DNA of 64,000 nt, from assembly GCA_031835245.1 (NCBI GenBank), contig JAVKOQ010000081.1:1-64000 (forward strand), given 5' to 3'. Under the pieces are notes generated by a model. The model did no database searches. It worked only from the letters and a program-made list of their open reading frames with translations, and was not told the DNA's origin. Shown here piece after piece: positions 31,293 to 44,295 of this stretch (its first letter is position 1; every line of letters begins with the position of its first letter). Origin of the DNA: Balamuthia mandrillaris. Its lineage: Eukaryota > Discosea > Longamoebia > Balamuthiidae. The position numbers were made by a program, and so were the translations under genes.

Positions 31293-33677
31293 ATGGGCTT
31301 CAACGAAGCAGAAACCAGTTCCCACTGGTCATCAGGGGCAGCCTCCGAAGGCGAACCCAACCAGTCTGCTTTGGATCATCTTGCACCTCCCTCTTCTTCT
31401 ACTTCTCCCTCCCCTCCTGCTTCTCCCTCGCATCCCAGATCATCCACATTTTCAAATCTTGTCCACCGCGACTTGAACAGGATCAAGACCCGCAAAAGAT
31501 CGATGAGCGCCTGGGAGGAGGCCGAGCGCCTGGAGAGGAAACGAACAGAGCCCGTACGAGCCTGCCCCGACACATGGCAACTGCAGTTTTGGCACAAATA
31601 TTTAGGCTGGCTCTTCTTCAGCGATAAGTGGTACTCCAAGTGGATTGGCTTCCTTTTTGTGGCTCCCCTCACAGAGCTCACAGGCCTCAGTCTCCACTAT
31701 CAACTCTACCTTTTTGAGATTTTTCACACCAGTTTTATGTACGTTGTTCCCCCTCCTGCTTTCTCTTCTGGGCCACCCTCTTCTCTGTTGCGATCCATTG
31801 GATTGTCAAAGCTGTCTGGTTTGGTTTGAATAACTGATTTTTGTTTATTTTATGGTTTTGGAACACAGTTGTCGCTTGTGCCACTTCATCTGCATTGTAC
31901 GTGGTTTTCTTTCTCACCCCTTCCTTCCCCTCCTCCCCAAAACTCCCCGCATCACGAACTGACCATCATCTTTTACTTTTCGCAATCATTTTTGGAATTT
32001 CCGTCAATAATCAGCCCCTCATCAATTTCTTTTTGTTTTGTTTTTGTGGATCTCTATGGACCGACATCGGGGAGGAGCGGGAGGTCAACTACGTGATGTG
32101 GAGCGCCTCCGTGTTTGTGGCCCTCTATCTCGCCGGCTACTACATCGTTTGGGGCTTTCTCCAACGAGATTACATGTTTGGGGTAAATTCTACTTTCTTG
32201 TTTTCATTCCTCCATTTTTAATTTGTCTTTAACGAACGAGTATCCTTTACTGGCATAGATCTTCACGGCGCCGGTAGTGCTGGCCTTTTGGATGCATTCT
32301 AACATTTACATCTCTAAGTTTCGCCATATGGACGGAGAGGAGCATGCCTGGTATGATCCCACTCCCTTGCCTTACAACCCTCTCCTGTGGTTAGCCATCT
32401 GTGGCTATGCCCTGAGCATCAGTCACGGCATGGAACGTACGTTCTCTCTCCCTATCTCTCTCCTCAGTTGCTTATATTTGTCGTTGCAACCACAGCATTG
32501 TTGCCGCCTAGAGTTAACTACACTCCACACTGGACGAGCATGGCCCAATGGCTGAAGAGCAAGGGCCTCATTCGTGGTTACGGCACCCTATTCATGATGT
32601 CCTTCATGGGCACCATCGATGAGGTTTGTACTTCTCTATCCCCTCCCCCCTCCTCTCTCTCTCTCTCTCTCTCTCTTTCGCCAGGCTAACAATGTCTTTT
32701 TTCAAAAATAGTTGATGGCGTCTCCTCGCCTTTTCCCAATTCTGTTCCTTAAGGTGATGTACCTTTTGGGCTACCGCCCCGACCAGTGGAAGGACATGCG
32801 GAAGATTGTCAAATGGTCTTCCAAATACGGTATACACTCGTGCTCTCTCTCTCTCTCTCTCTCTCTCTCCCTTCCCTCGCTAAACTAATTCTTTTGTTAA
32901 ATAAACACAGGAAACCCATCGTTGGACTTTATGGGACGTGGAGGAACCATGCGTCAATCCCCAGAGAGCATCGACGAAGTCAAGGTTCGCTGCAAGCTGC
33001 TCAAGAGGGAGCTCTCCTCTCCGGACCTCACCAAGTCCCCTGGCCTTGGTCTCAGCCTGCCCTCCAGCCCCATGCCTCCCAGGCACTCTTCTTCGCGTAC
33101 TTCTTCGACCAAAGATTCTGGCTCTAGTTCTGATGCCAGTTCTACTTCGAGCTCCAGTAGCTCTAGTCCTAGCTCGAGTGCGAGCAGCAGCAACGCTGCA
33201 AGTCCCTCCAAGTCCTCCAGGCCCAAGGCTCCCTCGCTGCGCGAGATTGCAGAGAAGAGGAAGAAAGAGGCTGAAGCCCGTCAGGAGGAACTGGATGCCC
33301 TGCAGCACCTCTTGGCCCGGAACAAGCTCACAAAGTATACCTACGGCGCCTTTGTGGATGACTTTAACGGTTAGCTCCTCTCCTTTTTCCTTACATTATT
33401 TATTGATTTTGTAAACTAATGCCGCATCTTTTGTTATTACCTGATAGCTCGGAACAAGTTTGATAGCAAGTTGGAGCGAGACTATCCAGGAGACAGCAAC
33501 CGCTCCTTCAAGAGCTTCCTTCATCTGGTGCGACGCGACCTCGACACAAGGGACATCCAACAGCGCTCCCTCTCCCTCTCCGGCCCGATAGCCAGGGTAA
33601 GAGCCACCCACGCCAAGCGTGCCGCCAGCAGCCAACACCTTTTCAACTCCTCTCCTGGACGGTCCAAAGAAGAGTAG
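31293..33677 (+). CDS. Unknown multi-pass membrane protein
   Basis: I do not recognise the family. The start MGFNEAETSSHW at 31293 follows an A-rich leader. A Ser/Pro-rich basic N-terminus precedes WHKYLGWLFFSDKWYSKW and then several hydrophobic segments over about six exons, including VNYVMWSASVFVALYLAGYY, IFTAPVVLAFWMHSNIYI and LLWLAICGYALSI. A soluble C-terminal part is Ser-rich (a run of about 35 mostly Ser residues), then Lys/Glu-rich helical (AEKRKKEAEARQEELDAL). It ends SPGRSKEE-stop at 33677. Two introns have (TC)n runs at 32657-32677 and 32845-32869. Location in an internal membrane is likely; function is unknown. Confidence 0.7.
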
Positions 33678-34058
33678 ATGGACACAAAAAAAAACTTTTT
33701 TTTCAACTTCTCCCTTTCGCGGCCTCCATTGGACCAACAACCTCTACTGTAAAACTGTACGAAGCTTTGCTACTTTACTCCTTCAACGACTTTAAAGCGA
33801 GCTGCTGTATGCTGCCTTTCTTCTGTCAACCAAAAACGAAACTACAACGCAACAACAACACAAGAGCTACCAACGTTTTTGACGTTGAAAAAACAACAAC
33901 TGAAAACAACCCAACGCCAGAGTGGAATTGTAGATCAGCGCCTCCTTTCCTTTATTTTATTTTTCTACCTCTTCTGTTTAGTGTATTTTGTGTAAAGGAT
34001 TTGAAAAAGACAAAAAAATCTTGTGTTTTGTTTCGTTACAAATGCTCTCTCTTCTCTT
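33678..34058. other. Convergent intergenic region
   Basis: This is 380 bp between the membrane-protein stop and the WDR91 stop, which converge. It should contain both 3' ends. No exon is supported. Confidence 0.5.
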
Positions 34059-37000
34059 TCAGGATAGAGTAATGATGCGCACTGTGTTGTCAAGAGAGCC
34101 AGTTATACACACGTTGTTGGTTGGATGCCAATCCACCGTCATCACCGCTTTGCCGTGTCCTTGTAACCGCAACAGCGGTTCTGATTTGCCCGCCTTTGCA
34201 AAAGATGAGCAAGAGAGAACAACAAAAAAAAAAAAAGGAGGAGGAGAGCAGGAGGGGACAAGAGAGAGAGAGAGAAGCGAGCAGGACGAGATTAGAAGCC
34301 TAGAAGAGGAGAGGAGAGTACCTGGTAGATAAAGGCAGAGTTGACTTTGCCTCCGACAACAAATTGGTTGCCTTCCCAGTTGAATGCTATGTCAGAGGGA
34401 CCACTTTCCTCCCAATTGTAGGAGTTGACTTTTTTGCCAATGTTATGTATACTCCATTCATGGATCTTGGATCGCGTAGAAGAGAAGAGAGTAAGAAGTT
34501 ATAAGAGATCAAAAATCATGATTAAAAAAAGAAGAGAAAAGAGGGAGGAACCTCATTTGTGGTGCCAAGGGTGAAAATGGCAGTTTCATCTCTGCTAAAG
34601 CGAACACACGACAATTCAGTGGGGTCGGCTTGCCACTGCATAATTGGCGTGCTGGAGCTCATCATATCGTACACACGAACGATGCCATCCCTCCCTCCAG
34701 TCAGCAATAGAGAGCCGTTGTGATTGAACTCTACACTGTTGATGGCTATTCCGTTCTCCAAATTAAGCTTTCTCTGCACAGACACAATACAACATCAGCA
34801 AAGGAACACATACAACAAGAGGGGGTAACCCACTTGAAGCTGCAAGGTTCGCAGGTCCCAAACGCTAACTTCACCAGAAGAACTCTGCGACAAGGAGCTG
34901 GTTGCACTGACGAACACTGCATCGCTAGGGCTACACGCTAAGTCCAATACCCTACACACGTTTTCAGTTTCAGTCTCTATGTCCATATCTTGAAGTAAGA
35001 GAAGAAGAGAATAACCTGGGGTAATCGATTTCGGTTACAATGTCGCCAACAACCTTTTCGCTGGATGAGTTCCAGAGCTTGATCCTGCCATCGGAAGTAC
35101 CGCACAATAACTGTAGATATCTCCATTAACGAGCGTATAGCAAGAAGAGAGCAGGAGAGCAAGAGAGGAGACAAAGTACCAATCGGTCGGCTTTGGTCTC
35201 CCAAGCAAGTGATAGAATTTCAGAGAAGCAAAACAATGTGGCGTTGCGCGGTTCTGCTGTCTTACTGTTGACCGACCATATCCTACCGTGGGAATTAAGG
35301 ACAACAAACATTAGACTTTTTTTAAAAAATGAAAAAAAAATGCACGAAAAGGAAGTGGTGCGCACCTGACAGTACCATCGGTGGAACCGCTGGCGATGTA
35401 CTCCCCCGAAGAGGAGAAACGACACCTAGAGACAGGTGCGGCATGCCCAGTGAACATCTTCTCAGTGACGATCTTCCCCACCTGCTTCACGCGGGTGATG
35501 GGAGACCCTCTTCCTCCCAATGTTACTGAAGATGCTGGCGGTGAGTCAACGCTACTGCTTGAAGGGGCGTCCTCGTCAGATTGTTGCAAGCTGTGACGAC
35601 CGGAGGAGAGAGTGTAGTCTTCATCCTCTTCTTCATCTTCCTCTGCACTGCCGCTGGGTAAGGGCGCGTACATTGGTGCTCTGTTGTTGAGATCTCCATC
35701 TCCTGCGCTAACTCGTAATGCTTCAGTGCTGCCTTTCGTTCCTTTTCTGCCGCCCCCAATCTCCAATTCCTTTTCATGGTTGTCGGGAGAATGTGCAACT
35801 GAAATTGCCCAAGAATGAGAAGAGAATATTGATATAACAGGAAGAAAGAAAAGAAAGAGGGAATGTGATATACATACCTTCTATACGTTCTCGTCTTGTG
35901 GTGCGGATGGAAGATTGTATAGCTTCAGAGCCCCATCTGCTTCTTGTTTGTCGCATTCGTTGTTCTAGCGAAGAAAACAAAAATGAAACAAAAATGAAAG
36001 AAGAGAATGAGTTCCAAAAAACTGAACAAAAAAACAAGCCTAAAACTTTCAGTGATGCTAACAAACCAGCTTCCTGTATTCTTATTCTGGCCTTGTTAAT
36101 AGACTCATTGGGAATGGCTTTTAACAAAGGTGGATTATTCTTGTCTGTTTTTTCTACTTGATGTGTTATTTGCCCTCTTGACTTCAAATGGAAACAATAA
36201 AAGAAAGGCATTAGGCATTAGAATAGAAATGTTGGAGGGAGGGAGGGAGGGAGGGAGGGAGAGAGAGAGAGAGAGAGAGAGGAAAGAGAGGGAGGAAAAG
36301 AGAGAAAGAGAAACCCGTTTGAGCGTTTCTAGCGAGTCTGTGGTCTCGTCCAACTCACTTTTGAGTCGATGGATCTCGTTGCGAAGGTACTCAATCTCGC
36401 TTTCCATTTGCTTTCTTCGGAGCCGCTCTATATTGAAGTTCAACAGTTTTGGCAGACCTATTTGTTTTCAAAGTTAAGGACCGGAAACAAATTGCCATAA
36501 CGAGAGAAAGAGGCACAAACTCATGTTGTGAAAAATAGAGGAGAGAAAGTTATGAAGCGAAGCAGAAAACGTTTCTTTCCACTTTCTCTGAAAGAACGGT
36601 GAAAATGTTTCGTCTGCTTCGGGATTCTTCATGTATGGCAGCACTATTATTGGAGACCATGGTAAGATAAGATTGAATAAGAACAGACAAAAGAATATAG
36701 ATAACACAATGAAGAAACAGAACAAGAAAAGAAAAGGAGGAGGCTTCCAATGTGAGAAGCAACGCACTAAACCAGGGTTTCCACTCTTGATCCAAACAAA
36801 GGGAATGTCCATATTTCTCATAGAACTCCTTTTATAAGAAGAACACAATGAGAGAGGGAGAAGAAGAGAGAATGAGAGGAGAAGAAAGAGAAGAAGAGAT
36901 GAGAATGAGAGAGGGAGGAGAAGAGAGAATGAGAGGAGAAGAAAGAGAAGAAGTGGAGAAACGAGGAACAGAATGGTGAGAAGAGACATACAAAAACTTT

Positions 37001-37224
37001 GTCGGGGCGAGAGGAGGAAATGGCGTGAACGACGTAGTAGCGCCAGAGCGAAAGGTCCAGCTTCTTTACGCTAGGGAGCAACGACACGTCCAGACGGGAG
37101 AAGAAGCGGTTGTGGAGGTAGCCCCAAAGTTCCAGGAGGGGCTCCAGCGAGAACGAGTGGATGTAACCAAAGATCGTGTCCACTAATTTTGATACCTGAT
37201 GTTTTTCACCCATTTTTTTAAAAA

Positions 37225-37255
<31 letters not shown>

Positions 37256-37460
37256 TGTTGAAAGAAACAGATCAAGAAAAAAAAAAGTAGAGGTATTTAA
37301 ATACATTAAAGCTGTGCATTTTGTCGCCCTTGGCGTCGCTTTCAAAGTGATGCAACGCCTTGGCAAATCCTCGGAAGAGGAGATACTCTCGCACCAAGTC
37401 ATCAACGTAGGGAAGCGCATTGCGCACCGCGAAACTCATCCCTCTCTGCAAGGAAGCCAC
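34059..37460 (-). CDS. WDR91: WDR91 homologue (endosomal WD40 protein)
   Basis: WDR91 is a Rab7 effector that lowers endosomal PI3P during early-to-late endosome conversion, with WDR81. The N-terminus (DLVREYLLFRGFAKALHHFE) is the LisH-type segment and is followed by LWGYLHNRFFSRLD, LWRYYVVHAISSSRPDKV and WKETFSASLHNFLSSIFH, all in the order seen in animal WDR91. A coiled coil follows (ESEIEYLRNEIHRLKSELDE), then an acidic linker and a C-terminal WD40 propeller of about seven blades, for example FTGHAAPVSRCRFSSSGEYI and LLLTGGRDGIVRVYD. The last exon, LLRLQGHGKAVMTVDWHP to IITLS-stop at 34059, closes the propeller. At least eleven exons; limits in the middle are approximate. Confidence 0.9.
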
Positions 37461-37932
37461 CCCTCTCTGTTCCCTTCTCTCTATTTTTTTTTTTCCTCTC
37501 GGCAGGCGAGGTCAAATCGACCTCTAAATGACTTACAAATGTGCACCTCAGGAAATCTTTATAATTCATATTATGTTGAACTGTTGATCATAATAGTTTC
37601 GACCAACTGGAGCTCAGAATGAGAAACATTTGTGCAGCACGTTCCAGGAATGCATTGCAGACCTATGATGTTGTTCTGTGTGGCATAATAGGAGTTTGAA
37701 AAAAGGCAATAAGTAAGAAAGGAACCCCCAAACAAACGGAGAAAGAAAGAAAAATCGCTTCAAGCGAGAAGGAAGGTCATTGACACGGTCAACTAAGCCT
37801 TCTTCCTTTTCTTGGTCGTTCTTTCTTCATTTTTTTTTTTGTCCTTGTGTAACGTAACTACTGCACACTTCCCGAAAAGCAGAACCTCAACAAACACACC
37901 ATCTCAAAAAAAAAAAGATTAACAAACGTCGA
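37461..37932. promoter_or_regulatory. Divergent promoter between WDR91 and the MORN-VPS9 gene
   Basis: The start codons are 472 bp apart, facing away from each other. The region holds T-rich and A-rich runs and no motif I can name. Both neighbours are endosomal Rab-pathway genes. Confidence 0.45.
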
Positions 37933-40900
37933 ATGTCTTCTTCCCCTCAAGTAGCCGCACGAAACAACACCCTTTCTTCTTCTTCTTCTTTTTCTTCTTC
38001 TTCTTCTTCTTGTTCTTCTTCTTCTTCTTCTTCTTTTTCTTCTTCTTCTTCGTCTTCTTCTTCTCCTCCTCCTCCCACTTCCACGACAGCAACAACAACA
38101 AATCTGTCTCAGAGCAACAAATCTGCCAGCGCCAGCAACAACGTCTCTCCCCTGCAGAAGTACGCCGCCAGCAAGCTTCCCCCAGGCGAGCGCTTCGTGG
38201 TGGCCCTCGGCGGGGAGAGCAAGACCGCTCTGGCCCTCCTCTCGGCCTTCCTGCAGAAGCAGGTGACCTACTCCGCGGGGCGAAAGGTGGAGACGGAGCG
38301 GTTCACCTCCTTGTTGCCCCCTCCTTCCTCTCCTTCTCCATTTGTTTCCACCTCTACCACTTCTTCTGCCTCTACTCCCTTTTCTTCTTCTCCTTCTACC
38401 TCTTCTCCTGCTTCTTCCGGCATGATGGAACAGCTTCAGCAGCACATCCACAACAAGATTGAGCACAACAACATGGCGGAGGTGGACTATGTCTGGCGAA
38501 AGGGGCATGACCAGCTGTTGAAGATGTATGGGCGTAGAGGGACGACCACCACGCGTACGGATGCCGCGCCACAAAAGAAAGTGGACGTCATTTGGTACTG
38601 CCTTTCCGCCAAAAGTTTTTCTGCTTTACCCTCTTCTTCTTCGTCGATAGGAGAGCAAGAAGCAGAAATAGAAGGCGGCGAAGTGGATGGAGCGATGGAC
38701 CGCGAGAAGGAGAAAAGGGAAGACAGTGAGGAGGAAGACGCGGCTCTCGATCATGATGACGACGACGAGAACAAGAAGATGAAGAGGGACCTGGAAGAGA
38801 GAGTGGAGTTCTTGCAAGAGCTCAGCAAGGAAGTGCCTGTCATTGTCGTTCATACCATTCTCTCTCCGTTCATCGAAGACAGCACCGTCTTGACAACGAA
38901 CAGGAGCAACAATAGCATCGCTCACGCAAAGGAATGGTTGTTTGAGCTGAGAGAGAGTTGCCCTGCGCTGAAGGAAGTGCTGTCGGTGGATTTGGGAGCA
39001 GCTGAGGAGTGGCGAACGGCGCAACAGTTGGAGGCATTGGCCAAGGCCACCGTGCAGTCCTTTAGCCATCATCGCAAGGTCATGCTGAAGAAAAACCCAG
39101 AGACGTGGTACGAAGGAGATACCATACGTGGCTACATTTATGGAATGGGCAAAGAACTTACCAAGCGAGATGATCTGTACATAGGTTAGTTCGTGCTACT
39201 TATTCTTGTTCTTCTATTCGTTTGGAACTCGTTATTCAAACTCTTAAAACAGGAGAATGGGTGGACGGAGAAAAGCACGGAGTTGGCACACAACGATACT
39301 GGAACAAAGACAAATACGAAGGAGGATGGGCCAAAGGAAAGCGACACGGAGAAGGCAGATATGTATGGGAGAATGGCGATGTGTTTGATGGCCACTGGGA
39401 AAACGACAAACGGGAGGGTACTGGCAGCATGGTGTGGAAGAGTAAGAAGAAAGGAAAGCTTGAAGCTCTTTGGCAAGATGACTTACCAGGTACCTTTCCT
39501 TGGTTCTCTTCTCTTGTTTTTTCCCTGGTTAACTATTTTTTTGTTGTTGTTGTTGCTGTACTTGTAGGGGGAGTTGGCATTTATACTTCAGAAGAAGGAG
39601 ACAAATATATAGGAACATTTGATGTCATACCCATCAGCTCCTATTCTCCGGTTTCTTCCTTTCATATTCAGAAGCACGGACAAGTACCGTATAACCCTTG
39701 CCATTTCTGCTACTTGATCGTTTATATTCACAAACTCGCCAAATGCACAAACAGGGAGAATTGCACTGCTCGGATGGATCTCGTTATCTTGGAACGTTCA
39801 ACAAGGATCAGGTCTTTATTTTATAACTGTGACAATTTCTTGCTCTTCCCTGCAACTCATTCTCTTCTTCCCTTACAACAGAGAAATGGCTACGGAGTGT
39901 TTCTCTTTCCTAACGGCGATAAGTATTATGGCTCATGGAAAGATAACAAGGTATTTCTCTTTATAATTAAAGTTGCCTGACGTGAACGAAAATATCAACT
40001 CACCGAATGAATTATGAAGCGGCATGGAAGAGGGCTATTGCTTTTCAGTGATGGTACCTTTTACGACGGCGGATGGTGGAATGACCTAAAGGAAGGAGAA
40101 GGCAAGCTGCAATTTGCCAATGGAGATAGCTTGATTGGTTACTGGAAAGGCGACAACCTCACGAAAGCTAGTTTTAAAAAGGGAGATCCATCCATGTCCT
40201 CTCGGTACATTTTTTTAAAAAAATTGTTTCTTATTTTTGTTTGTTTTTTGACCATGCTGTTCCAACTTATTCTCTTACACACACACATTTTAAAACGAAG
40301 GGGAGCACAACGATTGATGAACACAACTCTCTCTGATTCTATTCATGCACTCTCTGGCACACCAATGATGGATGCCAACAAGTGGAGTGGCATTGGTGGT
40401 AGCCTTTCGGCTGTCAAGTTATCACTCCAAGATCTTCCCACTTATTTAAGGTGCCAACCAAGCTTTAAGAATTTCTTGTTTCTTTTGTCTAACCTAATAA
40501 TTCTGCAGTTCAAGTAGTAATCCAGTGGGAGAGCGTGTATATCACTTTAGCATCACCTTCCACAGCATGTATTCTCTATCCTCTTCCAACACCACCAAAG
40601 TGGATCGCCTCCTTCCCAATGCCATAGACGATATAATCTCATTTATCAGTAATATACCTCTTCTTTCATTTTTAACCATCTCCATCTTTCTTTCTCACTC
40701 TTTGCAAACTCTTTTTGAAAACAGCGTTTACACACCAAGAGTTGGTCAACGGAGTAAATTGGGAGGTAGAGCCCTTACCGTCTGCCGACCCAGCTGCCAA
40801 TAACGCCCATTTGAACAAGCTGGTGCTTATTCACCTCAAAGACATCGTGTTTCAAAAAGTATATTCTACCTTGTTCACGCTCTATCAAGATAAGGTTCGT

Positions 40901-41554
40901 GGTTCTCCTTGGAGTTATGCATCTTGTTCTTTATTTTTTTCTCTCTCCCCTAACGATTTATTTTCTTGTAAAGAATAAACTTAGAGATGGAAGTTTTCAC
41001 GCAAAGATGTTATCACTGAAAGATGTTACATTAGAAGATTTGGGAGTAAACACTTCAGCGGATCACAGCAATATGGATGAGACACGTTTGCTCACCGGTC
41101 TCAATGCTGCGGTGCAACGTCTAAAAAACTTGGAAAAGGAAAAAACCGTACGAGGGAAGCTGGCATGTCTTGTAGCTACTTCCAAAGAGATAATTAAAGC
41201 TTGCAATGCCTCTTCTTCCACGACAACTAGCGCAGCAACCTCATCGGATGATGACGACGAAGCAGAACTGAATAGAAAGCGTACAAGAGCAATGGATTCA
41301 TTGGATATTGACAGAAACAGCGACGAAGAAGAAACACAACCAAATATGTACACCTTTCCTTCCCTCCCTCTCCCTCTCTCTCTTATTTTGTGTTTGATCA
41401 CTTACAAGTTTCGTTTGGTAACAATTAGAGGAGCGGAAGAGAAGTTCCCAATGTTTGTGTGGGTGGTGCTAAAAGCCAACATTGGTGATTTATGTTGCCA
41501 TCACGACTTCTTGACAGACTTCATGCCTAAACAGACTTTAACAAAATCAGGTAC

Positions 41555-41592
<38 letters not shown>

Positions 41593-42336
41593 CATTGCCA
41601 TTCCTGTTTCTCAACTTCCTTCTCCTCTTTTTTCCTCCTCTTTGTTACAGAGATAGGCTATAGAGTGGCAGAGCTAAAAGCAGCCATTGAATACTGCTTC
41701 CAGCTTGACACCAACATTTGCAATGAGAAAGGCACGTTGATCCCGTACATCACCCTTGAGAGCAGCGTGAAAAACGCTCTCAACACCGCCACCAAACGCT
41801 TTGTACAGAGTCTCAATGATGAAAGCAAGCAAAACAACAGCAACGACACCAGCAGCACGGATTTTCATCATTCTTCTTCTCCTTCCACCATCACCGCTTA
41901 TTCTTCTGCTTCGTTCCTTTCGTCGCTACCATTCCGAAGTCCATTCAACAACACTACTTCTTCTTCATCCTCATCCTCATCATCTTCTACCGTGCCACTT
42001 CGCATTGGTTTCTTGGTTGACATTCTTAGAGAGATAAGCCAAAGACAGAGAAAGCGGTACGAGAGCTATCCATTACTGCAGGAAGATGTGCTCGTGTTGG
42101 AGGTTCACAAGCAGATTATGGATGACCTCCTGGCCAGCATGGGACTAAAGCTCATCAGCTATAGCGTTTCTGAGGAGCGTGAAGGTGATGACAAAGGAAA
42201 GAAAGAGGAGGAGAACGTTAAGTCAAAGAAGACCACGACAGCAGCGATGGGACTTGGCTTTGAGGTGAAGTATCCAATGTGGGTCTATGCCAACTTTGCC
42301 AACATTGTAGCCCAGTTTGTGCACGCCAACACTTAA
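37933..42336 (+). CDS. GTPase-like + MORN repeats + VPS9 domain (alsin-like Rab5 GEF candidate)
   Basis: The protein starts MSSSPQVAARNN followed by a long Ser run. Residues about 90-400 look like a degenerate P-loop GTPase: VALGGESKTALALLSAF in place of a normal GxxxxGK(S/T), then VDVIWYCLSAKS and VPVIVVHTILS. At least seven MORN repeats follow over several exons (YEGGWAKGKRHGEG, GVFLFPNGDKYYGSWKD, LLFSDGTFYDGGW). The C-terminal part has VPS9-type features: DVTLEDLGVNTSAD, GKLACLVATSKEIIKAC and FPMFVWVVLKANI. Alsin (ALS2) also joins MORN repeats to VPS9, so Rab5 nucleotide exchange on early endosomes is inferred. It ends VAQFVHANT-stop. Exon joins such as DLYIG-EWVDG show that the GTPase-like and MORN parts are one gene. 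Confidence 0.82.
41559..41587 (+). repeat. Intronic (TC)n microsatellite (sense strand)
   Basis: A perfect TC run in an intron of the MORN-VPS9 gene, close to the VPS9 exons. Confidence 0.9.
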
Positions 42337-42635
42337 AAACCAAACCAACCTCCTCACCCTCTCTGGAGAGTCTTTTGGCATCTTTTTTTTTCAAAAATTT
42401 GAGAGGAATAAACCTCAAGCCTGCAAAAGATCCCCTGTGCTCTCTCTTCTCTCACTTCTCTCACTTCTCTCTCTCTCTCTCTCTCTGGTAGTTGCAACGT
42501 GGCACCGCCACCTGCAACACTCTTTTGTGTTAATTTTTTTTTTTGTTTTTGGTGTAACCCCAAAAAGAGGCCTCTCTGAAGAAGAGGTGCGGGGAGCATA
42601 ACCAGCCGTTGAGCAGGGGGAAACGTTGCAACGAA
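42337..42635. other. Intergenic with TC-rich tract
   Basis: This 299-bp gap between two plus-strand genes contains a TC run at about 42466-42486 and a T-rich run. It must include the phosphatase promoter; no specific motif is clear. Confidence 0.45.
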
Positions 42636-44216
42636 ATGAAGAGGTGGTGGTTCGTGACGGCAGTGGTGGTCCTGTCCATCCTCGTGGCCTCCATTCCGAG
42701 CGCGTTGCTTGTTCAAGGCAGCGTTGCCGCCACCGCCGCTGCAGTAACGCCAGCGCGCGAGGAGGCCTTCTACCCTGACAAGCCCCTCACCCATTTTGCC
42801 TTTGGCTCCTGCAACAAGGATGACCGACCGCAACCCCTGTGGAAGCCCATCCTCGACTACCAGCCGGACCTTTGGTTGTGGTTGGGCGACATAATCTACT
42901 CCGACAGGCCCTTCTGGCCGCTGCTGCTTTGGCGACCTGGCAGCGAGCACTCCGTCAAAGCGCAGTACCAGCGACAGAAGGATCAGCCCGACTACGCGAA
43001 GCTGCGCAACACAACTTCCATCCTCGGCATCTGGGTAAAAATCCACTCGAACACCTTTTCATAGAAATCGAGCTTTATGTTGATGATGATCTTTGTTTTT
43101 TCCCCTTTGAAGGACGATCATGACTTTGGCATCAACAACGGAGGCAAAGAGTTCGAGCGACGAAGGGAGAGCCAGCGATGGCTGCTCGAGTTCCTGGATG
43201 AACGGCCCGACAGTCCTCGTTGGCACCGCGAGGGCCTCTACGCCAGCTACACCTTTGGTCCCAAGGGCAAACGCGCCAAGTTGATCCTCCTCGACACTCG
43301 CTACTTTCGTGATCCGCCCCCTCTCCCTCATGAATACGAGGAGGGGCTCGATCACAGCAGCGGCGAATCCCAAAAGGACATGTTGGGCGAGGAGCAGTGG
43401 CGTTGGTTGGAGAGGGAGGTGATCTACCCTGAAGAGGAGGAAGAGGAAGCGCCGCAGGTGCTCATCCTTGCATCGGGGGTGCAGGTCCTGCCCGTGGACA
43501 AGACGGCCACAGAGAGCTGGGGCAACTATCCAACCAGTCGACGGAGGCTGCTCCGGTTGCTTCGCGCCAGGTCCACAACGGCCAAGCGAGGAGGGGCCAT
43601 TCTCCTGCTCAGCGGCGATGTGCATTATGCCGAAATGTTTCGTACTCGCTTTCCTTCGTCCTTTGCAACGAAGAACGAGAATGAAGGAGAAGACCAGTAT
43701 ACTGCTTCGTTGTTACCGCAGATCTACGAAGTGACCAGCAGCGGGATGACTCACTGCTGCGCCACGCAGATACCTTTTGGCATGTGCAGGCGGCTGCTGG
43801 AGGGCGCATCGCGCAGCGAGTGGCAGATATCTGACTTTTACGAGCATCGCAACTGGGGTGCCGTGGAGATTGACTGGGAGAGCGTTCCGCCAGTGGTTCG
43901 CATGCAAGTCCGAACGGAGCATGGTACGGTGGCTTTGGAACATGTCATTCCGTTTGGAGAAGCAGAAGGTGAAGAGGCAGAAAGCAGAAGGCGAGCATTG
44001 GTGAAAGCAGAAGAAGAGGAAGAAGAAGGAGAAAGAGAGGTACCGGCCTGGAGGCGCTGGCATCAGGACATTTGGTTGGACTATATTCGTTGGGGGTTGA
44101 TTGCGCTTTTCTTGGCAATAGCGACGGCTGCTTGTTGGGTCTTGTGGAAGTTGTTCGGCGTAGTCAGAAGAACGAAGAAGGTCGCCCTTACCTCTACAAA
44201 GAAGAAAGTGCAGTGA
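42636..44216 (+). CDS. PhoD-like metallophosphatase, membrane-anchored
   Basis: PhoD-like enzymes hydrolyse phosphate esters using a metal centre. Two exons join at GIW-DDHDFGIN (intron 43035-43112). The motifs FAFGSCNKDDR, WLWLGDIIYSD, WDDHDFGIN and LLLSGDVHYAEMF provide the expected Asp, His and Asn ligands. A signal peptide or anchor is at the N-terminus (KRWWFVTAVVVLSILVASIP), and a C-terminal hydrophobic segment (WGLIALFLAIATAACWVLW) plus a basic tail suggests a type I membrane protein with the enzyme in the lumen or outside. The ATG at 42636 is the first in frame after the leader. Substrate is unknown. Confidence 0.9.
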
Positions 44217-44295
44217 GAGCCAGTTTGTACAGAAATAACACAAAACGTATAAACATCTATTTAACAACAGAGAAGAAGAAGGGGAACATATGCAT

